A stretch of 17,417 bases of DNA from an uncultured Paraburkholderia sp. (GTDB lineage Bacteria; Pseudomonadota; Gammaproteobacteria; Burkholderiales; Burkholderiaceae), in assembly GCA_937917025.1 (NCBI GenBank), contig CALFSF010000235.1, forward strand, positions 1-17,417, written 5' to 3'. A program made the position numbers and the translations under genes. This document shows positions 1 through 7,327 of the stretch, piece by piece. Within the stretch, counting starts at the first letter, position 1. The number at the start of each line of letters is the position of its first letter. The notes under the pieces were generated by a model. The model ran no database searches. It was not told where the DNA came from and saw only the letters and a program-made list of their open reading frames with translations.

Positions 1-1
1 C

Positions 2-856
2 ATCCCCTCCGCCGACGGCTACGGCACCGCGGGCTCGGGCACGACGATTCCGGCTTCGCAGATCTATGAGCAGGCGGGCATTCCGGTCATCGATCCGGCC
101 GCGACGAATCCGACGATCACGGGCCGCGGTTTCGCCAACACGTTCATGGTGATTTCCACGGACGCGCAAAACGCCGGCAACGCGGGCGTCTACGCCGTCG
201 AGGTGACGAAGGCCAAACGCATCGCGATCATCGACGACCGCACCGCGTTCGGCCAGGGCGAAGCCGACGAGTTCGAAAAGGCCGTGAAGGCACACGGCGG
301 CACGGTCGTCACGCGCGAGTACACCGACAACAAGTCCGTCGATTTCAGCACGCAGCTCACGAAGATCAAGTCGACCAACGCCGACCTGATTTTCTTTGGC
401 GGCCTCGACACGCAGGCAGCCGGCATTGCCAAAAGAATGAAGCAGCTTGGAATAACGGCGCAGCTCGTGGGCGGCGGCGGCGTCGAGGATCCGGAATTCA
501 TCAAGCTCGCGGGCGACGCGGCCGAAGGCGTGATGGCCTGGGAATACGGCCGGCCGCTGTCGCAACTGCCTGGCGGCAAGGACTTCTCGCAGAAGTTCAA
601 GCAGCGCTTTGGCGTCGACATCCTGTCGTACGCGCCGTTCGGTTATGACGCGGCGTGGGCGGCGATCAAGGCGATGGAGGCCGCGAAATCGTCGACACCC
701 AACGTGTACCGGCCGGCACTCAAGAGCATCAACTTCGAGGGCATCACCGGCACGATCGCGTTCGACAGCACTGGCGCGCTCAAGAACGCGTCCTCGACGC
801 TCTATCAGGTCAAGGGTGGCGCATGGGTGCCGGTCGTCACCAAGAAGGGCGTGTAA
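2..856 (+). CDS. Branched-chain amino-acid-type ABC transporter substrate-binding protein (LivK-like), 5' end missing
   Basis: This is the 3' part of a periplasmic ligand-binding protein (Peripla_BP_6/LivK family) that would hand an amino acid or related small ligand to a Liv-type ABC permease. The reading frame is open from the first bases of the window, so the true start lies upstream; 284 residues remain, against roughly 370-390 for whole family members, so about 90-100 residues including the signal peptide are missing. The visible part holds the family's SGTTIPAS...IYEQAGIP...P.ATNP region (residues about 11-38), the RIAIIDDRTAFGQG hinge stretch and the DLIFFGGLDTQAAG stretch, ending in GGAWVPVVTKKGV. 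The ligand cannot be read from sequence; LivK-like proteins bind Leu/Ile/Val but many relatives bind other amino acids or aromatic acids. No permease gene follows: the next gene is convergent, so this is the last gene of its unit. Confidence 0.9.
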   Translation: MPSADGYGTAGSGTTIPASQIYEQAGIPVIDPAATNPTITGRGFANTFMVISTDAQNAGNAGVYAVEVTKAKRIAIIDDRTAFGQGEADEFEKAVKAHGGTVVTREYTDNKSVDFSTQLTKIKSTNADLIFFGGLDTQAAGIAKRMKQLGITAQLVGGGGVEDPEFIKLAGDAAEGVMAWEYGRPLSQLPGGKDFSQKFKQRFGVDILSYAPFGYDAAWAAIKAMEAAKSSTPNVYRPALKSINFEGITGTIAFDSTGALKNASSTLYQVKGGAWVPVVTKKGV

Positions 857-881
857 GCGTTTCTTGATGTTGCTGATGTGG

Positions 882-928
882 CGTTCGCGCGGCTCGCCCC
901 CGATGTCCGGGGCGCGGCAGCGCGAACG
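882..928. terminator. Long two-part hairpin between convergent genes (possible bidirectional terminator)
   Basis: A perfect 9-bp inverted repeat (CGTTCGCGC at 882-890 with GCGCGAACG at 920-928) encloses a second 6-bp stem (CGCCCC at 895-900 with GGGGCG at 909-914). It fills the 75-bp gap between the stop codons of the LivK-like gene and the convergent DUF3857 gene. Neither side has a T-tract, so it does not look like a textbook intrinsic terminator, but the position suits termination or 3'-end protection for both transcripts. Confidence 0.45.
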
Positions 929-931
929 TGC

Positions 932-2842
932 CTAACTTCCCGCGCCCTTCACCACGACCTGCGAAAACGCGTCGCGCTCGATCCTGACGAGCGCGGCGCG
1001 CGTCGCCGCAAACGCTTCCGGCGAACACACCTGATGTCCGAACGCGGCGTGCAGTTGGCGCGTGACCTGCAGCGTCCGCGACACCGGATCGAACACATAG
1101 TGCGACGTGTAATCGAATGACGCGTCGTGTACCTCGGTGTCGCGCGGAACGTCGGTCACGCGCAGGTTGGCCGGCAACGTGATCTGCGCGGTCTCGTCGA
1201 AGTCGCCGCCGATGCACACGAAAGGTTGCGTGCGCACCGGCTCGGCGAGCCATGCGAGCACCTGCGTCGCGATGCCGCCGGAGAGGCTCGACAACGCCGG
1301 TAGCGCGGTCGTGCCGTCGGGCCACGCGAAATGCTCGACGGTGCCGTCAATCGTGGTCGTGAACGGTCCCTGCGTTGCCGCGAGGTCGCTGGTGCTCACT
1401 TCGGCCGTGCCCTGCAGGCCGGTTTGACGCAGACGGTCGGCGGCGATCTGTTGCGCCCGCACGCGCGTCGAACGGCGGAACGTGTTGCGCTCGGGTTCCG
1501 CCGTCGAGCCGGAGTCCTCGACGCGATACGTATAGGCCGCATCGCCGTCGGCGCCGACGTCGAACTGCAGCCGCGCGCTGCGCCCGCGCGGCTGAACCGC
1601 CGGCGTGCGCGACAGCACGCCTTCGTCCACCAGCAGCGCGGGCCGGTCCATCACGCCCGGCGGCAGATAGCCAAAGGCCGTGCCGCCCGCTGATGCGTCC
1701 GCGTAGAGCCCGAGATCCGGTATCCAGATGATTGCGTGATTGATCGCGCCCGGGCCGTATCCCGGCACCGACGGCAGCGTATAGACCGGCCCCAGGTTCA
1801 GCAGCACCGCTTCGCTACGAATGCCGACCGCCGCGAGCAGCGCGCCATATAGCGCGACGTAATCCTTGCAGTCGCCGTAGCGGTTGCGCAGGATGTCGAC
1901 CGCGCGATGCGGCACCGCTGCCGTCTCGCCCAGAAAGAGCGCGACGTAACGCACGTTAAAGCGCATCCAGTCGTAGAGCAGTTGCGCCCTGGTGCGCGGA
2001 TCATCCGTTTGCGCGGTCAGCGCGCGGGCGAGTTGCTGAATCGCGGGGTCGCTTGCGCTCGGGTCGATGGCGGGTGAACGGTAACGCTCCGCAAACGCGG
2101 CGTAATCCGGCGTGGTGGACACCATCAGACGGTCGCCCCACGTTACATAGCCCACTGCCCCACGCTCTGTCGGCGCATAGGGGCCGTGACGATATTCGAA
2201 CGTGTAGCGCGTGCGGCCGTTTTCCGTCACCGGATCGAGCGCGACGTAGCCGCGCGCGTCGGCATGCAGCGGCAGTCCCGCCGGCAGGTCGAAGATCAGC
2301 TGCTGGAACTCGACGGGTTCGCGCGTGGGTTCGACAAAATACGAAAACGTGCCTGCCTGCAGGGGTTTTGTGCGTTTCTTGCTGAAGACGAGATGCACGC
2401 GCGCGCCAGGCTCGACACCCGGAAAGATGACCGTGCGCAGCACGCCGTCCTGGAACGTGGGTGCGCCCGCCGAGCGTGGTTCCTGCACGTCGCGAATGCC
2501 TTCCGGGCCCACCGGGCGCGCCACGCCGTCGCGGCCGATCGTCTCGGCGGTGAGCAGCTGGATCTGCTCGATGTCCTTGTTGAACCACACGTAGCGCTGC
2601 GCGATGTCGTCGACGCCGCTGGTCGTGTTCGCGCGCAGCGTCGAGTCGTCGCGCTCCTCGACCGAGCCGTCGCGCTGCACGACGAAGAGATGAACGTCGC
2701 GTTCGAGTGTCGAGGGAGGCACGTCCTCGACACTCGCCGTGTTCGTCGTGCCTGCGGCGTGCGCGGGTGCGAAAGACAACCCGCAGCACACGGCAACGCA
2801 CGACGTCACGGCCAGCCGGTACAGCACGCCGCGCCGGCTCAT
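932..2842 (-). CDS. Secreted DUF3857 / transglutaminase-like domain protein
   Basis: This is a 636-residue protein with an N-terminal signal peptide (basic MSRRG, hydrophobic core, probable cleavage after AHA at about residue 29), so it should act in the periplasm or on the outer surface. An N-terminal DUF3857-type beta domain (about 45-235) precedes a transglutaminase-like core (about 270-390). The papain-like triad is present: Cys325 in NRYGDCKD, His369 in INHAIIW and Asp382 in LYADASA. Such proteins may be peptidases or amide-modifying enzymes; the substrate is unknown and I do not infer one. A C-terminal beta-rich region (about 410-636) follows. Its start codon overlaps the stop of the upstream AraC-type gene (ATGA), so the two are probably co-transcribed and translationally coupled. 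No strong Shine-Dalgarno sequence precedes the start, which fits coupling. It converges on the LivK-like gene. Confidence 0.85.
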   Translation of the reverse strand: MSRRGVLYRLAVTSCVAVCCGLSFAPAHAAGTTNTASVEDVPPSTLERDVHLFVVQRDGSVEERDDSTLRANTTSGVDDIAQRYVWFNKDIEQIQLLTAETIGRDGVARPVGPEGIRDVQEPRSAGAPTFQDGVLRTVIFPGVEPGARVHLVFSKKRTKPLQAGTFSYFVEPTREPVEFQQLIFDLPAGLPLHADARGYVALDPVTENGRTRYTFEYRHGPYAPTERGAVGYVTWGDRLMVSTTPDYAAFAERYRSPAIDPSASDPAIQQLARALTAQTDDPRTRAQLLYDWMRFNVRYVALFLGETAAVPHRAVDILRNRYGDCKDYVALYGALLAAVGIRSEAVLLNLGPVYTLPSVPGYGPGAINHAIIWIPDLGLYADASAGGTAFGYLPPGVMDRPALLVDEGVLSRTPAVQPRGRSARLQFDVGADGDAAYTYRVEDSGSTAEPERNTFRRSTRVRAQQIAADRLRQTGLQGTAEVSTSDLAATQGPFTTTIDGTVEHFAWPDGTTALPALSSLSGGIATQVLAWLAEPVRTQPFVCIGGDFDETAQITLPANLRVTDVPRDTEVHDASFDYTSHYVFDPVSRTLQVTRQLHAAFGHQVCSPEAFAATRAALVRIERDAFSQVVVKGAGS

Positions 2843-3732
2843 ACGCTGTGCGCACCGGCCCGGTACGCGCGCGGACTGACGCCGAATTCGGTGCGAAATG
2901 CGTGGTTGAAATTCGACACGTCGTTAAAGCCGCAATCGAGCGCGACGTCGACGATCTTCGCGGTGTCGTCGACAAGCCGCAGCGCGGCGGCGCGAATCCG
3001 CGCGCGCAGCACGTACTGATGCGGCGTCACGCCCGTCACGCGCTGAAACGTGCGCAGAAAATGAAATGCGCTCATGCTGGCCGCCCGCGCGAGCGTGTCC
3101 AGCGTGTGCGCTTCGTGCGGCGCGTCATCGATCATCCGCGCAACCTGCGCGACGCGCGACGATGCCGCTGCCGCGGGCGGCGGCACGCTCGCACGATGTT
3201 CCGATGCGACGCATAACGTCCTCGCCGCCAGTTCGACGACGAGTTCGTCCCACGGTGGCTGAACCGAACCGCTTGCGCCGGCGCACGCCCGGACCACGAG
3301 CGGCGAAAGCGCGCGCAGCGGCGGCACGCGGACCTGCCTGAACCCGCGTTCGCCGCGGCGCACGCCGAGGTCCGCCGCGAGCTGCGCGAAATACGCGTCG
3401 GTATAGCTGACCGACACGCAGCGGTCGCCCGCGCCGTGACGATGGCCGCATTCGAAGCATTCGCCGGCATTGCCGAGCAGCAGTGAACCGGGCGTCAGCA
3501 ACTCACGGCCGGCCGCCGCACGATAACCGAACGATCCGGCTGCGATCATCGCGATGCACACGTCCGCATGCCGCTCCTCGAACGGACGGTCGCGCGGGCC
3601 GAGCGTACACAGCACGTCGCGGACCATCCAGCCTTCGCCCGCTGCCAGCGTGCGCGCGCTCGTCCGGCCGCGTGCGCCTTCCAGCGCGCGCCGTGCCAGC
3701 GCCTTTTCCAGTTCTGCGGCAATTTTCCCCAA
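2839..3732 (-). CDS. AraC-family transcriptional regulator
   Basis: The C-terminal ~100 residues are a double helix-turn-helix AraC/XylS DNA-binding domain: TLDTLARAASMSAFHFLRTF (about 210-229) and IVDVALDCGFNDVSNFNHAF (about 260-279), ending in GVSPRAYR. The N-terminal ~180 residues form a sensor-like region with a Cys/His cluster (Cys92, Cys95, His97, His99, Cys105). I chose the TTG at 3732 (297 aa) because GAGGTG lies about five bases before it. An in-frame GTG at 3771 (310 aa) has no Shine-Dalgarno sequence and would overlap a TGTGATAAA extended -10-like element. The only in-frame ATG, at 3972, lies inside the divergent gene and is unlikely. The stop overlaps the start of the DUF3857 gene by four bases. 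It is divergent from the lipocalin-like gene, so it may control both sides. The inducer is unknown. Confidence 0.85.
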   Translation of the reverse strand: MGKIAAELEKALARRALEGARGRTSARTLAAGEGWMVRDVLCTLGPRDRPFEERHADVCIAMIAAGSFGYRAAAGRELLTPGSLLLGNAGECFECGHRHGAGDRCVSVSYTDAYFAQLAADLGVRRGERGFRQVRVPPLRALSPLVVRACAGASGSVQPPWDELVVELAARTLCVASEHRASVPPPAAAASSRVAQVARMIDDAPHEAHTLDTLARAASMSAFHFLRTFQRVTGVTPHQYVLRARIRAAALRLVDDTAKIVDVALDCGFNDVSNFNHAFRTEFGVSPRAYRAGAHSV

Positions 3733-3841
3733 GATTTCACCTCGTCCCGGCCGGTACGCTTGTTTTATCACATCGGCGGCCGACGCGGTTTCACTGCGTG
3801 CGACCTGACGCCCCCCTCCCTCGCACACCGGAGAACGAACG
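3733..3841. promoter_or_regulatory. Divergent promoter region between AraC-type gene and lipocalin-like gene
   Basis: This 109-bp gap must carry the promoters of both divergent genes. On the minus strand TGTGATAAA (GATAAA at 3769-3764) resembles an extended -10 element for the AraC-type gene; the matching -35 is weak. On the plus side a GGAG ribosome-binding site lies eight bases before the ATG at 3842. I found no clear direct-repeat AraC site. Confidence 0.35.
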
Positions 3842-4414
3842 ATGAACGTGACCGACGTAATCACTGAAGCACACGTAACAGCCCACCCCGAGCAAGGCTT
3901 CGGCCCCGCGCTCGTGGCCCGCGAACGCGCAGCCGGAATCAGCGAAGCAGACGACGCGTATGGCTGGCTCACGGGAAGCTGGGAACTCGATGTGCTCCAT
4001 TACCGCACCGACATGCGCGCACGGCGATTGAAGGCCGAGGCGCATTTCACATGGGTGCTGGAAGGCCGCGCGGTGCAGGATGTCTGGATCATGCCGCCGC
4101 GCCATGAACGCACCCCGGCATACGGGCCGGACACGAACATGTACGGCATCACGGTACGGATCTGGGACGCGGCATTGCGCGCATGGCGCGTCACGTATCT
4201 GAATCCCGGTACCGGCCAGCGCGATGAACTCATTGGTCGCCGCATCGGCCCCGATATCGTGCAGATCGGCACGCATGCGGACGGCACGCCGATCCGCTGG
4301 AATTTCACCGATATCACCCGCGATTCGTTTCGCTGGACCGGTGTCGCGCTCGAACCGGACGGCGTGACGTGGCGGCTCGAAGCCGAGTTTCTCGCGCGCC
4401 GCATGCCCGGGTAA
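3842..4414 (+). CDS. Hypothetical protein, lipocalin/DUF1579-like
   Basis: This is a 190-residue protein without signal peptide or membrane segments, so probably cytoplasmic. From about residue 40 it runs as alternating beta-strand-like segments: WLTGSWELDVLHYR, AHFTWVLEGRAVQDVWIMPP, YGITVRIWDAALRAWRVTYLNP, IVQIGTHADGTPIRWNFTDI and DSFRWTGVALEPDGVTWRLEAEF. The G(S/T)W start and strand pattern resemble small lipocalin-like or DUF1579-like beta-barrel proteins. No catalytic motif is evident and I do not assign a function; binding of a small hydrophobic ligand is a guess based on fold likeness. The start is supported by GGAG with good spacing. It is divergent from the AraC-type gene, which is a candidate regulator, and converges on the aminotransferase gene 39 bp downstream. 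Confidence 0.75.
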   Translation: MNVTDVITEAHVTAHPEQGFGPALVARERAAGISEADDAYGWLTGSWELDVLHYRTDMRARRLKAEAHFTWVLEGRAVQDVWIMPPRHERTPAYGPDTNMYGITVRIWDAALRAWRVTYLNPGTGQRDELIGRRIGPDIVQIGTHADGTPIRWNFTDITRDSFRWTGVALEPDGVTWRLEAEFLARRMPG

Positions 4415-4453
4415 TCGCGGCGCGGCGCGCCTTGCAACGCTTCCCGGGTGACG

Positions 4454-5665
4454 TTACTTTTCCTCGATCGCACGCAGCAGCGAGAGCGCGATGCCCCGCG
4501 CGGCGAGCCGTACGTCATCGAGCGACGGAAACGACGGCGCGATCCGCAGATGCCGGTCGTCCGGATCGACGCCGTACGGGTACGCCGCGCCTGCGGGCGT
4601 GAGCACGAGGCCGGCGTCGGCCGCCAGCTCGACGGTGCGCTTCGCGCGGCCGCGTGGCGCGTACAGGCTGATGAAGTAGCCGCCCTCGGGCTCGTTCCAC
4701 GACACGCCCGGCACGCCGCCGAGCAGCTCGCCAAACACGCTTGCGACGGCATCGAACTTCGGCTTCAGCAGCGCGCGGTGACGGTCCATCAATCGCTCGA
4801 GCCCGGCGCGATCACGCAGAAAATGCACGTGACGCAGCTGGTTCAGCTTGTCCGGCCCGATCGTGCGCGCCGCGACGTGCTTCTGCCACCACGCGATATT
4901 GCGCGGCGACGAAGCGAGAAATGCCACCGAGGCGCCCGCTAACGTCACCTTCGAAAGCGATGCGAAGACGAGCGCGCGATCCGGATGCCCGGCATTCGCA
5001 CAGGCTTCGAGCATGTCGGGCGTCGCATGACGCGTTTCAGTCAGATGATGGAAGCGGTATGCGTCATCCCACATCACGCGAAAATCCGCCGCGGCTGCCG
5101 GCATCGACGCAAGGCGCCGCGTGACCTCACGCGACCAGCGCGCGCCCGTCGGGTTGCTGTAAAGCGGCACGCACCAGATGCCCTTGACCGTCGCGTCGTC
5201 GCGTACCTTCGCTTCGACGAAATCCATATCGGGGCCGTCGTCGTTGAACGGCACCGCGATCATGCGGATACCCAGCGCCTCGCAGATCGCGAAGTGCCGG
5301 TCGTAGCCGGGCGCGGGACACAGAAACGAAACGCTGTCCTCCTTGCACCACGCGCGTCCGTCAGGCATGCCGTGCAGCATCGCGAACGCGAGCGCATCGT
5401 GCATCAGCTCAAGACTGGAATTGCCGCCCGCGACGACCTGCCCGACCGGCGCGTCCAGCAGTGCCGCGCCGAACTCGCGCGCCTCGGGCAGGCCCAGCCC
5501 GTGCCCGTAATTGCGGCAATCGATTCCATCGCGCGACAGGTAACCCACCGTGCCCGCTTCATCGAGCAACGCGCGCGACAGGTCCAGTTGCTCCGGCGAT
5601 GGCTTGCCGCGCGACATGTCGAGGCGCATTCCCAGTTTTCTGAAGTCGTCGTAGGTCGTCGGCAT
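4454..5665 (-). CDS. PLP-dependent class I aminotransferase (aspartate aminotransferase-like, MocR-type domain)
   Basis: This is a fold-type I pyridoxal-phosphate aminotransferase of 403 residues from the Met at 5665. The PLP-binding lysine is Lys239 in ASLSKVTLAGASVAF, the cofactor asparagine lies in YSNPTG (Asn171), the PLP-contacting aspartate and tyrosine are in WDDAYRF (about 199-205), and Arg374 in HLRIAPSF is the expected substrate-carboxylate arginine. The opening (LGMRLDMSRGKPSPEQLDLS) and WDDAYRFHHL are typical of the subgroup containing the unusual Corynebacterium-type aspartate aminotransferases rather than classical AspC. Aspartate/2-oxoglutarate transamination is likely but not proven. 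An upstream in-frame ATG at 5686 would add seven residues; neither start has a good Shine-Dalgarno sequence, and 5665 was preferred because the conserved region begins right after it. It is divergent from a LysR gene, its probable regulator. Confidence 0.88.
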   Translation of the reverse strand: MPTTYDDFRKLGMRLDMSRGKPSPEQLDLSRALLDEAGTVGYLSRDGIDCRNYGHGLGLPEAREFGAALLDAPVGQVVAGGNSSLELMHDALAFAMLHGMPDGRAWCKEDSVSFLCPAPGYDRHFAICEALGIRMIAVPFNDDGPDMDFVEAKVRDDATVKGIWCVPLYSNPTGARWSREVTRRLASMPAAAADFRVMWDDAYRFHHLTETRHATPDMLEACANAGHPDRALVFASLSKVTLAGASVAFLASSPRNIAWWQKHVAARTIGPDKLNQLRHVHFLRDRAGLERLMDRHRALLKPKFDAVASVFGELLGGVPGVSWNEPEGGYFISLYAPRGRAKRTVELAADAGLVLTPAGAAYPYGVDPDDRHLRIAPSFPSLDDVRLAARGIALSLLRAIEEK

Positions 5666-5763
5666 GGTGTCGGTCTGTGGCCGCATGGGCCGCGTCGAGT
5701 TGAGATGTCGCCAGTATGCCGGCCACCCTGCATTCAGACAAACGCGTTATATTGAACGTTTCG

Positions 5764-5778
5764 ATCAGTTTTACTGAT
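5764..5778. promoter_or_regulatory. Palindromic LysR-type operator candidate (T-N11-A)
   Basis: ATCAGT-TTT-ACTGAT is a perfect 6-bp inverted repeat with a 3-bp spacer and contains a T-N11-A core, the usual LysR-type box. It lies in the divergent space between the aminotransferase and the LysR gene and ends four bases before the LysR ATG, over the place where a ribosome-binding site would sit. A TATATT -10-like hexamer is at 5748-5753. Autorepression and control of the aminotransferase are inferred. Confidence 0.55.
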
Positions 5779-5782
5779 ACCC

Positions 5783-6634
5783 ATGAAAGCGCTCGATCTC
5801 GATGTTCTCTCGATGGTGGTCGCGATCGCGGACGCCGGCAGCTTCGTGCGCGGCGCGGCCCTCGTGCACCGCTCGCAGTCGGCGCTGAGCATGCAGATCC
5901 GCGCGCTCGAAGACGCGCTCGGCAAGCCGCTCTTCGTGCGCGGCCCGCGCCACGTCACGCCGACGCAGGACGGTCTCGTGCTGCTCGCGTACGCCCGCCA
6001 GATGCTCGCGTTGCGCGACGAGGCATGGGCGTCGATGGTTCATCCCGAAGTGAAGGGCCGCGTGTCGATCGGCGTACCGGACGACTACGCGTCGTCGCTG
6101 CTGCCCGCGGTGTTGAGAAAATTTTCGGCGACGTATCCGAAAGTCGAGATTCAGGTCATGGGTTTGCCGAGCAGCGCGCTCGCGCCGCTCGTGCGCGACA
6201 ACAAGATCGACCTTGCGTGCATCACGCGCGTGAAAGGCCTCGCCGGCGACTTTATCCGCTTCGAACCGATGGTCTGGGCGGGTGCCGCGACGGGGCGCGA
6301 AATCTGGAAGGAACGGCCGCTGCCGATCGCGGTGTTCGGCGCGGGCAGCGTGGCGCGTGCGAACGCGATAGAGGCGTTGCAGCGCGCGAAGATCGCCTAT
6401 CGCACGTCGTACGAAAGTCCGAGCCTGATGGGGCTCTTCAGCATGGTCGAGGCGGGTCTCGCGGTGGCACCCCTCGCCCGCTGCGCGGTGCCGCCGCATC
6501 TCGTGCAACTGGGGCGCACGCACGGCCTGCCGAAGCTGCCCGAGCTCGAAATCGTGCTGGCGCGCAGCGCGCGTTCGAACCGTCCGCCGTGCGACTTTCT
6601 CGCCGAACAGATCCTGACCGACCTGCACGTCTAG
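5783..6634 (+). CDS. LysR-family transcriptional regulator
   Basis: This is a 283-residue LysR-type regulator. The N-terminal winged HTH (about 5-62) shows the standard pattern FVRGAALVHRSQSALSMQIRALEDALGKPLFVRGPRHVTPTQDG. The effector-binding domain follows from about residue 90 (GRVSIGVPDDYASSLLPAVLRKFSATYPKVEIQVM), with the DNKIDLACIT and PSLMGLFSMVEAGLAVAPL segments of the periplasmic-binding-like fold. It is slightly shorter than the usual 295-310 residues. The ATG at 5783 is the only good start: an in-frame TGA lies at 5753 and no ATG, GTG or TTG lies between. No Shine-Dalgarno sequence precedes it. The aminotransferase gene is divergent 117 bp away, the classic LysR target arrangement. 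The effector is unknown. It converges on the HTH/coiled-coil gene, with only 12 bp between the stops. Confidence 0.92.
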   Translation: MKALDLDVLSMVVAIADAGSFVRGAALVHRSQSALSMQIRALEDALGKPLFVRGPRHVTPTQDGLVLLAYARQMLALRDEAWASMVHPEVKGRVSIGVPDDYASSLLPAVLRKFSATYPKVEIQVMGLPSSALAPLVRDNKIDLACITRVKGLAGDFIRFEPMVWAGAATGREIWKERPLPIAVFGAGSVARANAIEALQRAKIAYRTSYESPSLMGLFSMVEAGLAVAPLARCAVPPHLVQLGRTHGLPKLPELEIVLARSARSNRPPCDFLAEQILTDLHV

Positions 6635-6646
6635 CAAGCGGCCTGC

Positions 6647-7327
6647 TCATTCACCCTCACCGAGTTGCGCGAGCAGTTCCTGGAGTTTTTCGACGTGCCG
6701 CAACAGCAGATGCCGGTGCTTCTCGATCTGTTCGAGCCGCCCCGTCAGATCGGCGTGCACGTGACCGTCGATATCTGTAGCGGCGAGCACCTCTTCCACT
6801 TTCGCGCGCATGGCCGCCAGTTCGATGGGCGGATGACTCAGATATCGCTCGAAACGCCGCACGTCCTGCACCGCGAGATCGCGCAGCTTGCGGAAATGCG
6901 CCTGACGGCGATGCGTCTCGGCGCCGAACGCCTCCTCCTCGACGCGTTTTGACGGCGTCGGTTGTCCGAAGATCGGTTCGGGCGGACGCAGCACCGACTT
7001 CTTGCGCACCGGATGCGCGGTGCCGCGAAACCGCGCAAGCGGCGATTCGTTGTCGATCGCCGAACGTGCGCTATCGGGAATATCGCCCGCTGCACGCGGT
7101 GTATCCATCCACCCGGACGGCAGGCCCGTCACCGCTTCGACGCCGCGCACGAATTCCTCGCTGAATTCACGCTGGCCCGCCAGCATCAGTTTCAGATAGC
7201 TCGCGGAGAACGTCATCATCCGCGCAAGACGTGCCGCTGCACCCACCTCGTGGGTCAGCAGAACCAGGTTGGCCCGCCAGACCGCGAGCTGGGCGTCGTC
7301 AGAATCTTCCATCGCCGGGTCATCCAT
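6647..7327 (-). CDS. Uncharacterised protein: Cro/CI-like HTH plus C-terminal coiled coil
   Basis: I do not recognise a named family for this 226-residue protein. Residues about 17-75 look like a Cro/CI-type helix-turn-helix: RANLVLLTHEVGAAARLARMM, then SASYLKLMLAGQREFSEEFVRGVEAVTGLPSGWMD, matching the usual 'SxSYxSxLLxGxRxFS...IExxxGLPxGWLD' flow of XRE regulators. A proline- and charge-rich linker (about 80-140) leads to a predicted helical, coiled-coil-like C-terminus (about 141-222) rich in Glu, Leu, Arg and His. A DNA-binding or nucleoid-type regulator that oligomerises through the tail is inferred. The ATG at 7327 was chosen because GGGGGAGAAAAG immediately precedes it; upstream in-frame sequence is low-quality Arg-rich readthrough. 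It lies downstream of the hut operon on the same strand but 301 bp away, so probably has its own promoter. Confidence 0.75.
   Translation of the reverse strand: MDDPAMEDSDDAQLAVWRANLVLLTHEVGAAARLARMMTFSASYLKLMLAGQREFSEEFVRGVEAVTGLPSGWMDTPRAAGDIPDSARSAIDNESPLARFRGTAHPVRKKSVLRPPEPIFGQPTPSKRVEEEAFGAETHRRQAHFRKLRDLAVQDVRRFERYLSHPPIELAAMRAKVEEVLAATDIDGHVHADLTGRLEQIEKHRHLLLRHVEKLQELLAQLGEGE

Noticed and set aside
3733..3972. The longest AraC-type frame, starting at the ATG at 3972
   Set aside because: This start lies inside the divergent lipocalin-like gene and adds a low-complexity stretch without homology to AraC sensors.
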